Assembly: GCF_040513375.1 (NCBI RefSeq)
Contig: NZ_JBEVTG010000005.1
Span: 11,325-75,324, forward strand
Length of the DNA stretch: 64,000 bases
Direction: 5' to 3'
Source of the DNA: Flagellimonas_B algarum
GTDB lineage: Bacteria > Bacteroidota > Bacteroidia > Flavobacteriales > Flavobacteriaceae
Shown: one piece after another, positions 42,574 through 51,186 of the stretch
Numbering within the stretch: position 1 is the first letter of the stretch
Layout: the number at the start of each line of letters is the position of its first letter
Notes under the pieces: generated by a model
Database searches by the model: none
What the model saw: the letters and a program-made list of their open reading frames with translations, nothing else
Told to the model about the DNA's origin: nothing
Made by a program: the position numbers and the translations under genes

Positions 42574-44463
42574 ATGGCAACTGGTAAGATCAATGTTTCC
42601 GTCGAGAACATTTTCCCCTTAATCAAAAAATTCCTGTACAGCGATCACGAGATCTTTCTTCGTGAATTGATATCCAACGCTACCGATGCAACACTTAAGC
42701 TAAAGCACCTTACGGCAATCGGTGAGGCCAAGGTAGATTACGGTCAACCCCTTATCGAAATCAAAGTCGACAAAGAAGCTAAGACCCTACGCATCATCGA
42801 TCAGGGTATCGGGATGACCGAATCAGAGGTCAAGAAATACATCAATGAAGTCGCTTTTTCAGGTGCCGAGGAATTTTTGGATAAATACAAAGACGCCGGG
42901 AAAGATGCCGGTATCATCGGGCATTTCGGACTTGGCTTTTATTCGGCCTTTATGGTCGCCGACAAAGTGGAGATCTTTACAAAAAGTTTCAAGGAAGCGC
43001 CTGCCGTTCATTGGGTTTGCGATGGATCACCGAGCTTTGAACTGAGTGAGACCGAACGCGTCGAACGAGGTACGGAGATCGTATTGCACATCGCAGAGGA
43101 TTCGGTCGAATTCCTTGAAGATTCCAAAATCCGCGAACTCTTGGGCAAATACAACAAATTCATGCCCATTCCGATCAAGTTCGGAACGCGCACCGAAACC
43201 CTGCCCAAACGGGAAGAGGCAAAGGATGAAGACCCAGCCCCGACCCAAGAGGTAGACGATATCATCAACAATCCGAATCCGGCGTGGACCAAAAAACCCG
43301 CTGACCTTAAGGAAGAGGATTACAAAGGGTTCTACCGCGAATTGTATCCGATGCAGTTCGAAGAGCCCTTGTTCAATATACATTTGAATGTCGATTACCC
43401 ATTTAATTTGACGGGGATCCTCTATTTTCCGAAGTTGACCAATGATCTCAACATCCAGAAAGATCGCATCCAACTATACCAAAATCAGGTTTTCGTCACC
43501 GATAACGTCGAAGGGATCGTACCCGAATTCCTGACCATGTTACGTGGGGTCATCGATTCACCGGACATCCCATTGAATGTATCCCGTTCGTACTTACAGG
43601 CCGATGGCGCGGTGAAGAAGATATCGACCTACATCACCAAAAAAGTAGCCGATAAATTGAACTCTTTGTTCAAAAACGACCGCTCCGATTTCGAACAGAA
43701 ATGGAACGATATCAAAGTGGTCATCGAGTACGGTATGTTGTCTGAGGAAAAGTTCTTCGAAAAAGCCGATAAATTTGCCTTGTACCCCAGTGTGGACGGA
43801 ACTTTTTTCACCTTCGAGGAACTGATCGAAAAAATCAAGGACACCCAAACCGACAAAGACGATAAAAAAGTCGTGCTCTATGCTTCTGACCGAGATGCCC
43901 AGCACAGCTATATCGAAGCTGCCAAGGCCAAAGGGTACGAAGTATTATTGTTGGATTCCCCTATCGTACCACATCTGATCCAAAAATTGGAAGGTGCCAA
44001 GGAGAACGTTTCCTTTGCGCGGGTCGATGCCGATCATATCGACAATCTGATCAAGAAAGAGGAAACGGCCATTTCAAAACTTTCCGATGAGGAAAAAGAA
44101 ACCCTAAAAGGGCAGATCGAAGGGGTCATCGGGGAACAAAGTAGTTTTACCGTGCAATTGGAAGCCATGGATAGTACGGCACAACCCTTTGTCATCACCG
44201 AACCGGAATTCATGAGAAGGATGAAGGATATGCAACAAACCGGAGGCGGAGGCATGTTCGGCATGGGGAATATGCCCGATATGTTCAACTTGGTGGTCAA
44301 TACCAACCATGAATTGGTCGGTGAAATCCTGAACACCAAAACCGCGAAAAAGCGGGAGCGCTTGATCAATCAGTCTTTAGATCTTGCCCGACTTTCAAAA
44401 GGCTTGTTGAAAGGTGAAGAACTCACCCAATTCATCAATCGCAGTTACGAGATGATCAAATAA
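42574..44463 (+). CDS. htpG: molecular chaperone HtpG (Hsp90)
   Basis: 629 aa. The N-terminal ATPase of GHKL type shows LRELISNATDA (about 27-37; Asn and Asp), GIGMTESEVKKYINEVAFSG, and GHFGLGFYSAF. Middle and C-terminal domains are complete, with a Gly/Met-rich insert near 564-577 (GGGGMFGMGNMPDMF). Cytosolic ATP-driven chaperone. Confidence 0.97.
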   Translation: MATGKINVSVENIFPLIKKFLYSDHEIFLRELISNATDATLKLKHLTAIGEAKVDYGQPLIEIKVDKEAKTLRIIDQGIGMTESEVKKYINEVAFSGAEEFLDKYKDAGKDAGIIGHFGLGFYSAFMVADKVEIFTKSFKEAPAVHWVCDGSPSFELSETERVERGTEIVLHIAEDSVEFLEDSKIRELLGKYNKFMPIPIKFGTRTETLPKREEAKDEDPAPTQEVDDIINNPNPAWTKKPADLKEEDYKGFYRELYPMQFEEPLFNIHLNVDYPFNLTGILYFPKLTNDLNIQKDRIQLYQNQVFVTDNVEGIVPEFLTMLRGVIDSPDIPLNVSRSYLQADGAVKKISTYITKKVADKLNSLFKNDRSDFEQKWNDIKVVIEYGMLSEEKFFEKADKFALYPSVDGTFFTFEELIEKIKDTQTDKDDKKVVLYASDRDAQHSYIEAAKAKGYEVLLLDSPIVPHLIQKLEGAKENVSFARVDADHIDNLIKKEETAISKLSDEEKETLKGQIEGVIGEQSSFTVQLEAMDSTAQPFVITEPEFMRRMKDMQQTGGGGMFGMGNMPDMFNLVVNTNHELVGEILNTKTAKKRERLINQSLDLARLSKGLLKGEELTQFINRSYEMIK

Positions 44464-44465
44464 AG

Positions 44466-44531
44466 ACCTCCTTTTTGGAGGTATTCCGAATATGAAACGA
44501 AACCGTTCTTGCCCATGGACGGTTTTTTTTT
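44466..44531 (+). terminator. tandem hairpins after htpG
   Basis: A first short stem ACCTCC/GGAGGT (44466-44482), then AAACCGT (44500-44506) with ACGGTTT (44519-44525) and a run of nine T. The second is the likely terminator. Confidence 0.8.
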
Positions 44532-44566
44532 GTTTTGTGCTATCTTAAAGCCCAAATGGATCCGCT

Positions 44567-45904
44567 ATGAGTAACGATTACAAAAGTCCGGCGTTCAAAA
44601 AACTACTCGATTCCCTGCAACAGCAAAGCTGGGAATTGGAACTCATCATCTCGGGTTTCGCCATTTTCGGGCTTTTCACCGCCTACGAACCGCTGCGCAT
44701 TGGTGCCGAAAACGCGCAGAACAATCAACAGATCTACCAATTCGTCATCCATTTGGTGGCCTTTATCGCTTGCAGCATCCTCTTGTTCAACCTCTTGCTA
44801 CATGTGGTCTTAAGGGGTTTATGGATTGGTGCATTAGGCCTGCGCTATGTTTCGGGAGATATCGAATTCGATAAGTTGAAGTACACCGAATGGTTCAAAG
44901 ATTACCTTAAAAAACGCATTGTTTCCTTCGACCGATATATCGCCAATCTTGAAAATTATTGCAGTATCCTCTTCGCGATTTCCTTTTTGCTCATTTTTCA
45001 TGTGTTGGCCATCACGCTGATTATTTTGAGTATCGCCTTAGTGGCGAACTTCATCATCGATAATGATGAAATTCCAAAATGGGTCTCGCAAGGCGTAGGC
45101 ATCCCCTTGGTCATATTCATTTCGGTAGGGATGCTACTTACGTTTTTCGATTTCATTACCCAAGGGCTGATGAAACGCAACAAATGGGTCGCCCGCTTTT
45201 ATTTTCCGTTTTATTGGGTTTTCAGCTTTTTGAGCTTGTCGATCCTATACCGCCCGTTGGTCTACAATTTTTTGGACAATCGTTTCGGAAAACGCATCGT
45301 TTTGATGTTGACCCCGATTTACATTTTGATTTTGATCTTAAGTGGATTGGAGTACCGGAACTCGAATTATCTTGAAAAAGACCGTACCTCATCGACCTTT
45401 TTCGCCAATAAGGAAAACTATCAAGACATGATGACCGAGGACGGTGATTTTCCCGGGGAAGCCGTCATTCCATCAAAGGTGATCAATACCACCTTCCTTC
45501 AGGTATTCATGCCCTATTCGGAAAATTTGGAGGAACGGATCTTTGCCTTTGAGGGTTCGTTGAAACCCGAAGAGGACCGACGGGGGCTTTCGTCGACCAA
45601 TTTTCAATTCAACACGAATTGGAGCGACAAGATCACTACCCGTCGCCAGAAAGACAGCATTCGAAAATACTACCTCGAAGTCTTCAACAAAACGCATTTC
45701 TTCAAAATCGACAGCGTGGTCTACGACAGTGAGTTCATCATTACCACCGACGGCAAGAACCGACTTGGATTCGAAACTTTTTTGGATCTCAAAGCAGTGC
45801 CTGAAGGCAAGCATCAGTTGCGGGTCATGCGAAAACGGAAAGAGAACGACAGTATCGTGGAGTTGATCCAGGAATCCATTCCTTTTTGGTATTTCAAAAA
45901 GTGA
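44567..45904 (+). CDS. polytopic membrane protein, unknown family
   Basis: 445 aa, six hydrophobic segments: about 23-42, 60-85, 130-165, 167-195, 205-228, 244-262, then a long soluble C-terminal part (about 270-445) rich in charged residues with strands such as FETFLDLKAVPEGKHQLRVMR. No signal peptide. I do not recognise a family. It stands alone after the htpG terminator and ends with no gap against the convergent sigma-factor partner. Confidence 0.8.
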   Translation: MSNDYKSPAFKKLLDSLQQQSWELELIISGFAIFGLFTAYEPLRIGAENAQNNQQIYQFVIHLVAFIACSILLFNLLLHVVLRGLWIGALGLRYVSGDIEFDKLKYTEWFKDYLKKRIVSFDRYIANLENYCSILFAISFLLIFHVLAITLIILSIALVANFIIDNDEIPKWVSQGVGIPLVIFISVGMLLTFFDFITQGLMKRNKWVARFYFPFYWVFSFLSLSILYRPLVYNFLDNRFGKRIVLMLTPIYILILILSGLEYRNSNYLEKDRTSSTFFANKENYQDMMTEDGDFPGEAVIPSKVINTTFLQVFMPYSENLEERIFAFEGSLKPEEDRRGLSSTNFQFNTNWSDKITTRRQKDSIRKYYLEVFNKTHFFKIDSVVYDSEFIITTDGKNRLGFETFLDLKAVPEGKHQLRVMRKRKENDSIVELIQESIPFWYFKK

Positions 45905-46312
45905 TCATGCGATGCGATTCTCAAAAAAGCGTTTGAGATAACCGACTTGAATCAAGACCATTACCGCCATGAAAACAAAGCCATAGACATAGGACTTCGA
46001 CCATTCGAAACTGGGCAAATAGGCTGAAACGGATTTCAAATAAGACTTTGCCAAAGCCCCATATACATGTCCTTCAGCAGCAGCGTCGACCATGGGCACC
46101 AACCCGGCCAAGAGCAATACGAATACCAACCCCCATATGATTTTCAGTTTATTCGACAACAAGGGTTTATAAGCGATTAGGCCCTTTTTGGGTAGCATAG
46201 CGACCTTGGCCATCAATTTTTCAGTGAAATCGGCCGAAGGTCGTTCTAACGGAGCCTCCACCATAAACTTATCTACCAAGCCATTCAGGTCTTTGTTTTG
46301 ATGCTCATCCAT
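45905..46312 (-). CDS. putative anti-sigma/membrane partner of ECF sigma factor
   Basis: 135 aa. Cytoplasmic N-terminus (MDEHQNKDLNGLVDKFMVEA, then SADFTEKLMAKVAML), two membrane segments (about 54-76 and 110-130), and a short external loop. The 8-bp overlap with the sigma gene and the layout fit a membrane-bound regulator. No zinc-binding HxxxCxxC motif. Anti-sigma function is inferred from position. Confidence 0.72.
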   Translation of the reverse strand: MDEHQNKDLNGLVDKFMVEAPLERPSADFTEKLMAKVAMLPKKGLIAYKPLLSNKLKIIWGLVFVLLLAGLVPMVDAAAEGHVYGALAKSYLKSVSAYLPSFEWSKSYVYGFVFMAVMVLIQVGYLKRFFENRIA

Positions 46313-46880
46313 AGTGCTGCAATATTTCGGGTTCCAAGTGATCTTGCATAATACCGGCCAAACGCTTGCGCGCCCTAAAGAGACGCACCTTAATGGTATT
46401 GACCGAAAGATCGGTTATTCTTTCAATTTCCTGTAATTTCTTTTCTTCAAAATAGAACAAGGTCAACAGTGCGGCGTCATCAGGAGGCAGTTTGGCCAGA
46501 CATTCCTGAATGGCCTCTTCCCGCTCTTTTTGGGCCAACACCTCAAAAGCGTTGCCTACATCGCTGATCTTGTTCGCATTGTGCTCATCGATCTCTACCG
46601 TCATGAATTCCCTTCGCTTCGACTTTAAACGATCCAGACAACTGTTATAGGTAATCCGATAGATCCAGGTCGACAGTTTCGAATCGCTTTTGAATTTATC
46701 GATACCCTTGAATACCTTAATGAAGGTGTCTTGACTGACTTCTTCGGCCTCTTCGGTCTGTTTCAGCATGCGTAGGGCCAGGGAAAAAACCAGGTTCTTA
46801 TAGGTATCGACCAAATCAGCGAAAACGGCGGTATTGCCGGCCTGCAATTGCTCGATGAAATATTGGTCGTTGTTAGTCAT
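46305..46880 (-). CDS. ECF RNA polymerase sigma factor
   Basis: 191 aa from ATG 46880. Region 2: LVDTYKNLVFSLALRMLKQT, EEVSQDTFIKVFKGIDKF, STWIYRITYNSCLDRLKSKR; region 4: CLAKLPPDDAALLTLFYFEE, EIERITDLSVNTIKVRLFRA. ATG 46880 lies about three bases from the start predicted by the TGTAACC/CGTC element, implying a nearly leaderless mRNA. Autoregulation is likely because that element is ECF-type. Confidence 0.92.
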   Translation of the reverse strand: MTNNDQYFIEQLQAGNTAVFADLVDTYKNLVFSLALRMLKQTEEAEEVSQDTFIKVFKGIDKFKSDSKLSTWIYRITYNSCLDRLKSKRREFMTVEIDEHNANKISDVGNAFEVLAQKEREEAIQECLAKLPPDDAALLTLFYFEEKKLQEIERITDLSVNTIKVRLFRARKRLAGIMQDHLEPEILQHYG

Positions 46881-46889
46881 TGTCCTATT

Positions 46890-46917
46890 GACGATCAAAT
46901 TACCCAATTGGTTACAA
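46890..46917 (-). promoter_or_regulatory. ECF-type promoter of the sigma-factor gene
   Basis: Minus strand: TTGTAACC (46917-46910), 16-bp spacer, CGTC (46893-46890). The AAC core at -35 and CGTC at -10 are standard ECF features. Another copy faces the other way 24 bp upstream (46941-46967). Confidence 0.68.
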
Positions 46918-46940
46918 CTTTCAACTTTTTTTTGGTTTGC

Positions 46941-46967
46941 TGTAACCCTTTTCGAAAAACCGTCGTC
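46941..46967 (+). promoter_or_regulatory. ECF-type promoter of the DUF6249 gene
   Basis: TGTAACC (46941-46947), 16-bp spacer, CGTC (46964-46967), the same pattern and spacing as on the opposite strand. An overlapping CGTC begins at 46961. RNA would start near 46974, ahead of the ATG at 47012. Confidence 0.66.
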
Positions 46968-47011
46968 ATACGCAGTGAAAACAAATTAATAATCATAAAA
47001 ACGAATTAGTT

Positions 47012-47365
47012 ATGGGATCTGAAATTGTTATAGTACCGATTATGTTCACGGTGTTTTTCGCCATTGCTTACCTCTATTTTTCAACGAGGAACAAAGAACG
47101 ATTGGCCTTGATCGAAAAAGGCGCCGATGCCAGTATTTTCGTCAAAGGGAAAAAAGAGAACGCCGCTCCATTCTGGAAGGTGTTGATCTTGAACATTGCC
47201 CTTTTGCTCATCGGTATCGGGGTCGGTATTTTTATCGCTTCGATTCTGGAAAGCGTATTGCATGTGGATGAAGACATTGCCTATCCGGGTACGATCTTCC
47301 TCTTATCGGGTATTGGGCTGTTGGTCGGTTTTACCATGACCAAAAAACTGGAGCAAGACGATTGA
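47012..47365 (+). CDS. DUF6249 membrane protein
   Basis: 117 aa with three hydrophobic segments (about 4-23, 56-78, 90-108) and a cytoplasmic loop NKERLALIEKGADASIFVKG, the DUF6249 signature. Function unknown. Divergent from an ECF sigma operon with which it shares a promoter motif, so probably its regulon member. Confidence 0.85.
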   Translation: MGSEIVIVPIMFTVFFAIAYLYFSTRNKERLALIEKGADASIFVKGKKENAAPFWKVLILNIALLLIGIGVGIFIASILESVLHVDEDIAYPGTIFLLSGIGLLVGFTMTKKLEQDD

Positions 47366-47385
47366 TCTTGCAAATCATCTCGAAA

Positions 47386-47420
47386 AAAACCATCGCCTTC
47401 TGCGATGGTTTTTTATTTTT
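47386..47420 (+). terminator. terminator of the DUF6249 gene
   Basis: AAAACCATCGC (47386-47396), loop CTTCT, GCGATGGTTTT (47402-47412), then TTATTTTTA. Perfect 11-bp stem. Confidence 0.88.
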
Positions 47421-47425
47421 AGGGT

Positions 47426-48058
47426 ATGCAAGTACTATCGACCAACATCGGTTCATCCACTGAAGTCGTATGGCGTGGACAAACGGTTACTACCGGGATT
47501 TTCAAATACCCTACCGAATCGGGTATCCAATTGGAGCATGAACAAGTGCGATCGGACACCATCGCGGATAGAAAGGTGCATGGTGGTGTTCACAAGGCCT
47601 GTTACCTATTTTCGGCACATCATTACCCCTACTGGAAAGAAAAATACCCGGCCTTGGAATGGGATTGGGGCATGTTGGGTGAAAACCTGACCATGGATCA
47701 CATGGAAGAGGATCGTCTTCGTATCGGAAGCATCTATCGTTTGGGTACGGCCTTGGTACAAGTGACCCAACCCCGTGAGCCCTGCTTTAAACTGGGCATT
47801 CGATTTAAAGATCAAGGAATCCTAAAGGCCTTTATCGACCACGGACATCCGGGTACTTATGTCAAGGTCTTGGAAGAAGGAACGGTTCAAAAAGGGGATC
47901 ATATGGAATTGATCGAAGAAAGTGAAAACCCATTGACCATTCAGGCCTTTTATCGGTTACTTTTCGGAAGGGAGAAGGATTCCAAAACACTCCAACATGC
48001 CATTGCGAACGAAGCCTTGCCCGCGTACAAAAGGGAACGGCTCAAAAAATGGCTATGA
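47426..48058 (+). CDS. MOSC-domain protein (YiiM-like)
   Basis: 210 aa. MQVLSTNIGSSTEVVWRGQ, DRKVHGGVHKACYLFSAHHY, MLGENLTMDHMEEDRLRIGS and VTQPREPCFKLGIRF hold the MOSC core, with the conserved Cys at about 128 that binds molybdenum-type sulfur. A helical tail follows. YiiM reduces N-hydroxylated compounds in E. coli; activity here is inferred by family. Confidence 0.9.
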   Translation: MQVLSTNIGSSTEVVWRGQTVTTGIFKYPTESGIQLEHEQVRSDTIADRKVHGGVHKACYLFSAHHYPYWKEKYPALEWDWGMLGENLTMDHMEEDRLRIGSIYRLGTALVQVTQPREPCFKLGIRFKDQGILKAFIDHGHPGTYVKVLEEGTVQKGDHMELIEESENPLTIQAFYRLLFGREKDSKTLQHAIANEALPAYKRERLKKWL

Positions 48059-48081
48059 AAAAGCCCCGACGATGTCGGGGC
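48056..48081 (-). terminator. terminator of the secreted 117-aa protein gene
   Basis: GCCCCGAC (48063-48070), loop GAT, GTCGGGGC (48074-48081), followed on the minus strand by five T. It overlaps the last codons of the MOSC gene. Confidence 0.8.
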
Positions 48082-48114
48082 CTCACAACTGAATAAAATT
48101 AACTTAACTAATAA

Positions 48115-48468
48115 CTATTTTACCTCAACGGTTTCTTTGTAGGTCTTGTTATCATCAACGATAATGACCGTGTAACTGTCACTGTATGCCTGTTCGAAGT
48201 TGAACGCCTTCTCAACGACCAAATCGCCTTCCAAAACTTGTTTGAATACCACACGACCATTGCTATCCATGACTTTTATGGTCACTTTCTCCTGGTCGAG
48301 GTTCAACAAGTTCATGAACAATTTGTTCCCCTTTTTCTTGAATACGGGATCAGCATTGACCTCGATTAGGTTTTTTTCGACTTCGCTGATCTTCGGTCCG
48401 TTGGCAAGGCCAGTGGCCGCTGCGAACAATAAGGCTACTACTACTGTATTTCTCTTAAGTGTCTTCAT
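48115..48468 (-). CDS. small secreted beta-sandwich protein
   Basis: 117 aa. Signal peptide MKTLKRNTVVVALLFAAATGLA. The rest reads like a single Ig-like/T9SS C-terminal-type sandwich: VTIKVMDSNGRVVFKQVLEG, then SDSYTVIIVDDNKTYKETVE. It resembles DUF3244-like proteins. Function unknown; exported. Confidence 0.78.
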   Translation of the reverse strand: MKTLKRNTVVVALLFAAATGLANGPKISEVEKNLIEVNADPVFKKKGNKLFMNLLNLDQEKVTIKVMDSNGRVVFKQVLEGDLVVEKAFNFEQAYSDSYTVIIVDDNKTYKETVEVK

Positions 48469-48669
48469 AACATTTCGTTTTAATGATTTGCAATTGAATT
48501 AGGATACAAACTTAGCACTGCAGCACCCCTCGATTCAACTACGGATTTATCCAATTTCTGTTCAATATTAACCTTATAGAGGTGTTAAAATTTCATAAAA
48601 GGTAAAATACCATAGAATTGTGGTAATTTTGCATAGATGCAATGATTCGGCCGGAAGTAATTTTACGTT

Positions 48670-49563
48670 ATGGAAAAGAAAATGGAGCTGAAAAAAGCGA
48701 AACCCGCATTTGAAGCGATCGCCCCTAATTTCGGGCATTCCTATACCTACGTCAAATTTGACGAAAACAAGGAAAACAAAGTGAACGGTTGGCACTACCA
48801 TCCCGAATTGGAATTGGTTTATGTCAATGGTGGTTCGGGCAAACGCCAAATCGGAAGTCACGTTTCCTATTATAGGGACGGGGATCTGATTTTGATAGGA
48901 TCCCACCTTCCACATTGTGGATTCACGGATAAACTGACCGGGAACAAGAGCGAAACCGTGGTTCAAATGAAACCCGATTTCTTGGGCAGTGACTTTTTTG
49001 AGATCCCTGAGATGAACAAAATCCAAAAATTGTTCGAAGTGGCGAAAAGCGGCATCGCGTTTTATGGCAAAACCAAGCGGAAAATCGGGGAAAAAATGGA
49101 AATTCTGGAATACCAAACCGATTTTCAACGGCTATTGTCCATCCTGAACATACTGAACGAATTGGGCAATTCGGATGAATTCAGGGTGTTGAATGCCGAA
49201 GGATTCGCCATGGAAACCGAAGTCAAGGACAACGATCGGATCAATGTGGTGTTCAATCATGTGAAGACGCATTTCAAAGAAGATATCAGTTTGGGTGAAA
49301 TCGCCGATATGGTCAGCATGACCGTACCTTCCTTTTGCCGGTATTTCAAAAAAATCACCAATAAGACCTTTGTACAGTTCGTCAACGAATACCGCTTGGT
49401 CCATGCCTCGAAACTCTTGGCCGAACAACCCATGAGCATTACGGAGGTCTGTTTTGAGAGCGGGTTCAACAATTTTTCCCACTTCAACAAGTCGTTCAAG
49501 GCCTTTACTGGGCAAAACCCATCTGAGTACCGCAACCAACTCAAAGCCGTGTTGGCCTCATGA
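48670..49563 (+). CDS. AraC-family regulator with cupin sensor domain
   Basis: 297 aa. N-terminal cupin (NGWHYHPELELVYVNGGSGK, YYRDGDLILIGSHLPHCG), C-terminal double HTH (about 195-295: SLGEIADMVSMTVPSFCRYF, then MSITEVCFESGFNNFSHFNK). A TAATTTTG -7-like box lies at 48624-48631. The four-base overlap with alkB implies coexpression. Inducer unknown. Confidence 0.92.
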   Translation: MEKKMELKKAKPAFEAIAPNFGHSYTYVKFDENKENKVNGWHYHPELELVYVNGGSGKRQIGSHVSYYRDGDLILIGSHLPHCGFTDKLTGNKSETVVQMKPDFLGSDFFEIPEMNKIQKLFEVAKSGIAFYGKTKRKIGEKMEILEYQTDFQRLLSILNILNELGNSDEFRVLNAEGFAMETEVKDNDRINVVFNHVKTHFKEDISLGEIADMVSMTVPSFCRYFKKITNKTFVQFVNEYRLVHASKLLAEQPMSITEVCFESGFNNFSHFNKSFKAFTGQNPSEYRNQLKAVLAS

Positions 49564-50159
49564 CGTCGTTGTTTTCAGATTCCGAGACCTTTGAGTTACC
49601 CGATGCGGATCTGCGGTATTACCCGCATTTCATACCGACCATTGATGCTGCCGCTTATTTCGCCCGCATGAAAGAAGCGCTGCCTTGGCAGCAAGACGAT
49701 ATTACCGTTTTCGGTAAGACCTATGCCCAACCAAGACTGACCGCCTTGTTCGCCGATAACGGTAAGCCGTATCGGTATTCGGGCCTGACCATGCATCCAC
49801 ACCCGTTCGAGGGTGATTTATTGGAAATCAAATCACAACTGGAAGCACATACCGGCCATCGCTTTACCACCTGTTTGGCCAATTTATACCGCGATGGGCA
49901 AGACAGTAACGGTTGGCATGCCGATGACGAACCTGAATTGGGTCGAAACCCGGTCATCGCTTCCATTTCCTTGGGGCAAGAACGGTATTTCCATCTTCGC
50001 CATAAGCAGCTCAAAGAAGCGCGGCACAAACTGTTGTTGCAAACCGGCAGCCTCTTGTTGATGCAAGGGGCGATGCAGCATCATTGGCAGCATCAAATCC
50101 CGAAAACGAAAAAAACCATCGGGGCCCGCATCAATTTGACCTTTCGCATCATCAACTAG
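49560..50159 (+). CDS. alkB: AlkB-type 2-oxoglutarate dioxygenase
   Basis: 199 aa Fe(II) dealkylase repairing alkylated nucleic acids. H120-x-D122 (GWHADDEPELG) and H178 in HHWQHQIPKT are the iron ligands; R190 and R196 (GARINLTFR) bind 2-oxoglutarate. Similar in layout to the ALKBH2/3 group. Lies in frame-coupled overlap with an AraC regulator that lacks the Ada cysteine domain. Confidence 0.92.
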   Translation: MTSLFSDSETFELPDADLRYYPHFIPTIDAAAYFARMKEALPWQQDDITVFGKTYAQPRLTALFADNGKPYRYSGLTMHPHPFEGDLLEIKSQLEAHTGHRFTTCLANLYRDGQDSNGWHADDEPELGRNPVIASISLGQERYFHLRHKQLKEARHKLLLQTGSLLLMQGAMQHHWQHQIPKTKKTIGARINLTFRIIN

Positions 50160-50289
50160 GATCGTAACTGCCCACGACTCCACTTTCCTTTTGCATCCCA
50201 TTACAGCATTTCAATGGATACCCAATCCATCACAGCTGGCGCCGTACGCAGATCCTATTTGGAAAATTCAATTTGATTTAATATATTTA

Positions 50290-50308
50290 TGATATCATTT
50301 TAATATCA
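50290..50308 (+). repeat. tandem TGATATCA/TAATATCA before the SPFH gene
   Basis: TGATATCA (50290-50297) and TAATATCA (50301-50308), direct repeats at 11-bp pitch, 15 bp before the SPFH ATG. Ribbon-helix-helix proteins often bind tandem repeats at this pitch, and the cluster encodes one. Confidence 0.45.
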
Positions 50309-50323
50309 AATAACACAGCAATC

Positions 50324-51184
50324 ATGACAAACGAAAAAATCATTACCCCGTTGAACGGCTATTTCATGCTGTTCGTTACCCTATTTTTATTTTTTGGCGG
50401 TATCGTCTTGGGGGTACGCGCCGAAAACCCATGGTATGGCCTTGCCACCGTATTCGGACTCATCCTGTTCGTCGGATTGGTATTGGTCAATCCGAACAGT
50501 TCACGCGTCTTGCTGCTTTTCGGAAAATATGTGGGTACCATCAAGAAAAATGGCTTGTATTGGGTCAATCCGCTCTATTCAAAACGGAAGATCTCACTTC
50601 GCGCCAGTAATTTTGACAGCGAGCGCCTCAAGGTGAACGATAAACTGGGGAACCCGATCATGATCAGTACGATTTTGGTCTGGAGGGTCACCGACACCTA
50701 TAAAGCGGCCTTTGATGTCGACGACTATAAGAACTTCGTACGTGTACAAACCGATGCCGCCGTTCGTAAATTGGCTAGCATGTACCCCTATGACAACTTT
50801 GCCGATGAAGGAATCGAGGAAGACATTACGCTTCGGTCAAGTGTCAATGAAGTGAGCGAAGCCCTTGAAAAAGAAATCCAAGACCGATTGGAGATGGCGG
50901 GTATCGAAGTACTGGAAGCCCGTATCGGTTATTTGGCCTATGCCCAAGAAATCGCGAATGCCATGCTGAAACGCCAGCAAGCTACCGCCATTGTCGCCGC
51001 CAGGCATAAAATCGTAGAAGGTGCGGTCAGTATGGTCGAAATGGCACTTGATGAGCTCAATGAAAAAGACATTGTCGATTTGGATGAAGAACGCAAAGCG
51101 GCCATGGTCAGTAACTTAATGGTGGTCTTATGCTCCGATAAAGACGCCTCACCTGTGCTGAACACCGGTACTTTAAATCATTGA
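50324..51184 (+). CDS. SPFH (band 7)-domain membrane protein
   Basis: 286 aa. Two N-terminal hydrophobic segments (about 12-28, 35-52), SPFH core about 60-200 (GKYVGTIKKNGLYWVNPLYS, then GNPIMISTILVWRVTDTYKA), coiled-coil-like end (about 205-255: RQQATAIVAARHKIVEGAV). SPFH proteins scaffold membrane microdomains. First gene of the five-gene cluster, 3 bp before the next ATG. Confidence 0.92.
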   Translation: MTNEKIITPLNGYFMLFVTLFLFFGGIVLGVRAENPWYGLATVFGLILFVGLVLVNPNSSRVLLLFGKYVGTIKKNGLYWVNPLYSKRKISLRASNFDSERLKVNDKLGNPIMISTILVWRVTDTYKAAFDVDDYKNFVRVQTDAAVRKLASMYPYDNFADEGIEEDITLRSSVNEVSEALEKEIQDRLEMAGIEVLEARIGYLAYAQEIANAMLKRQQATAIVAARHKIVEGAVSMVEMALDELNEKDIVDLDEERKAAMVSNLMVVLCSDKDASPVLNTGTLNH

Positions 51185-51186
51185 TC

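Noticed and set aside
48608..48625. TACCA/TGGTA inverted repeat as AraC operator
   Set aside because: Five-base arms are too short to claim without conservation data.
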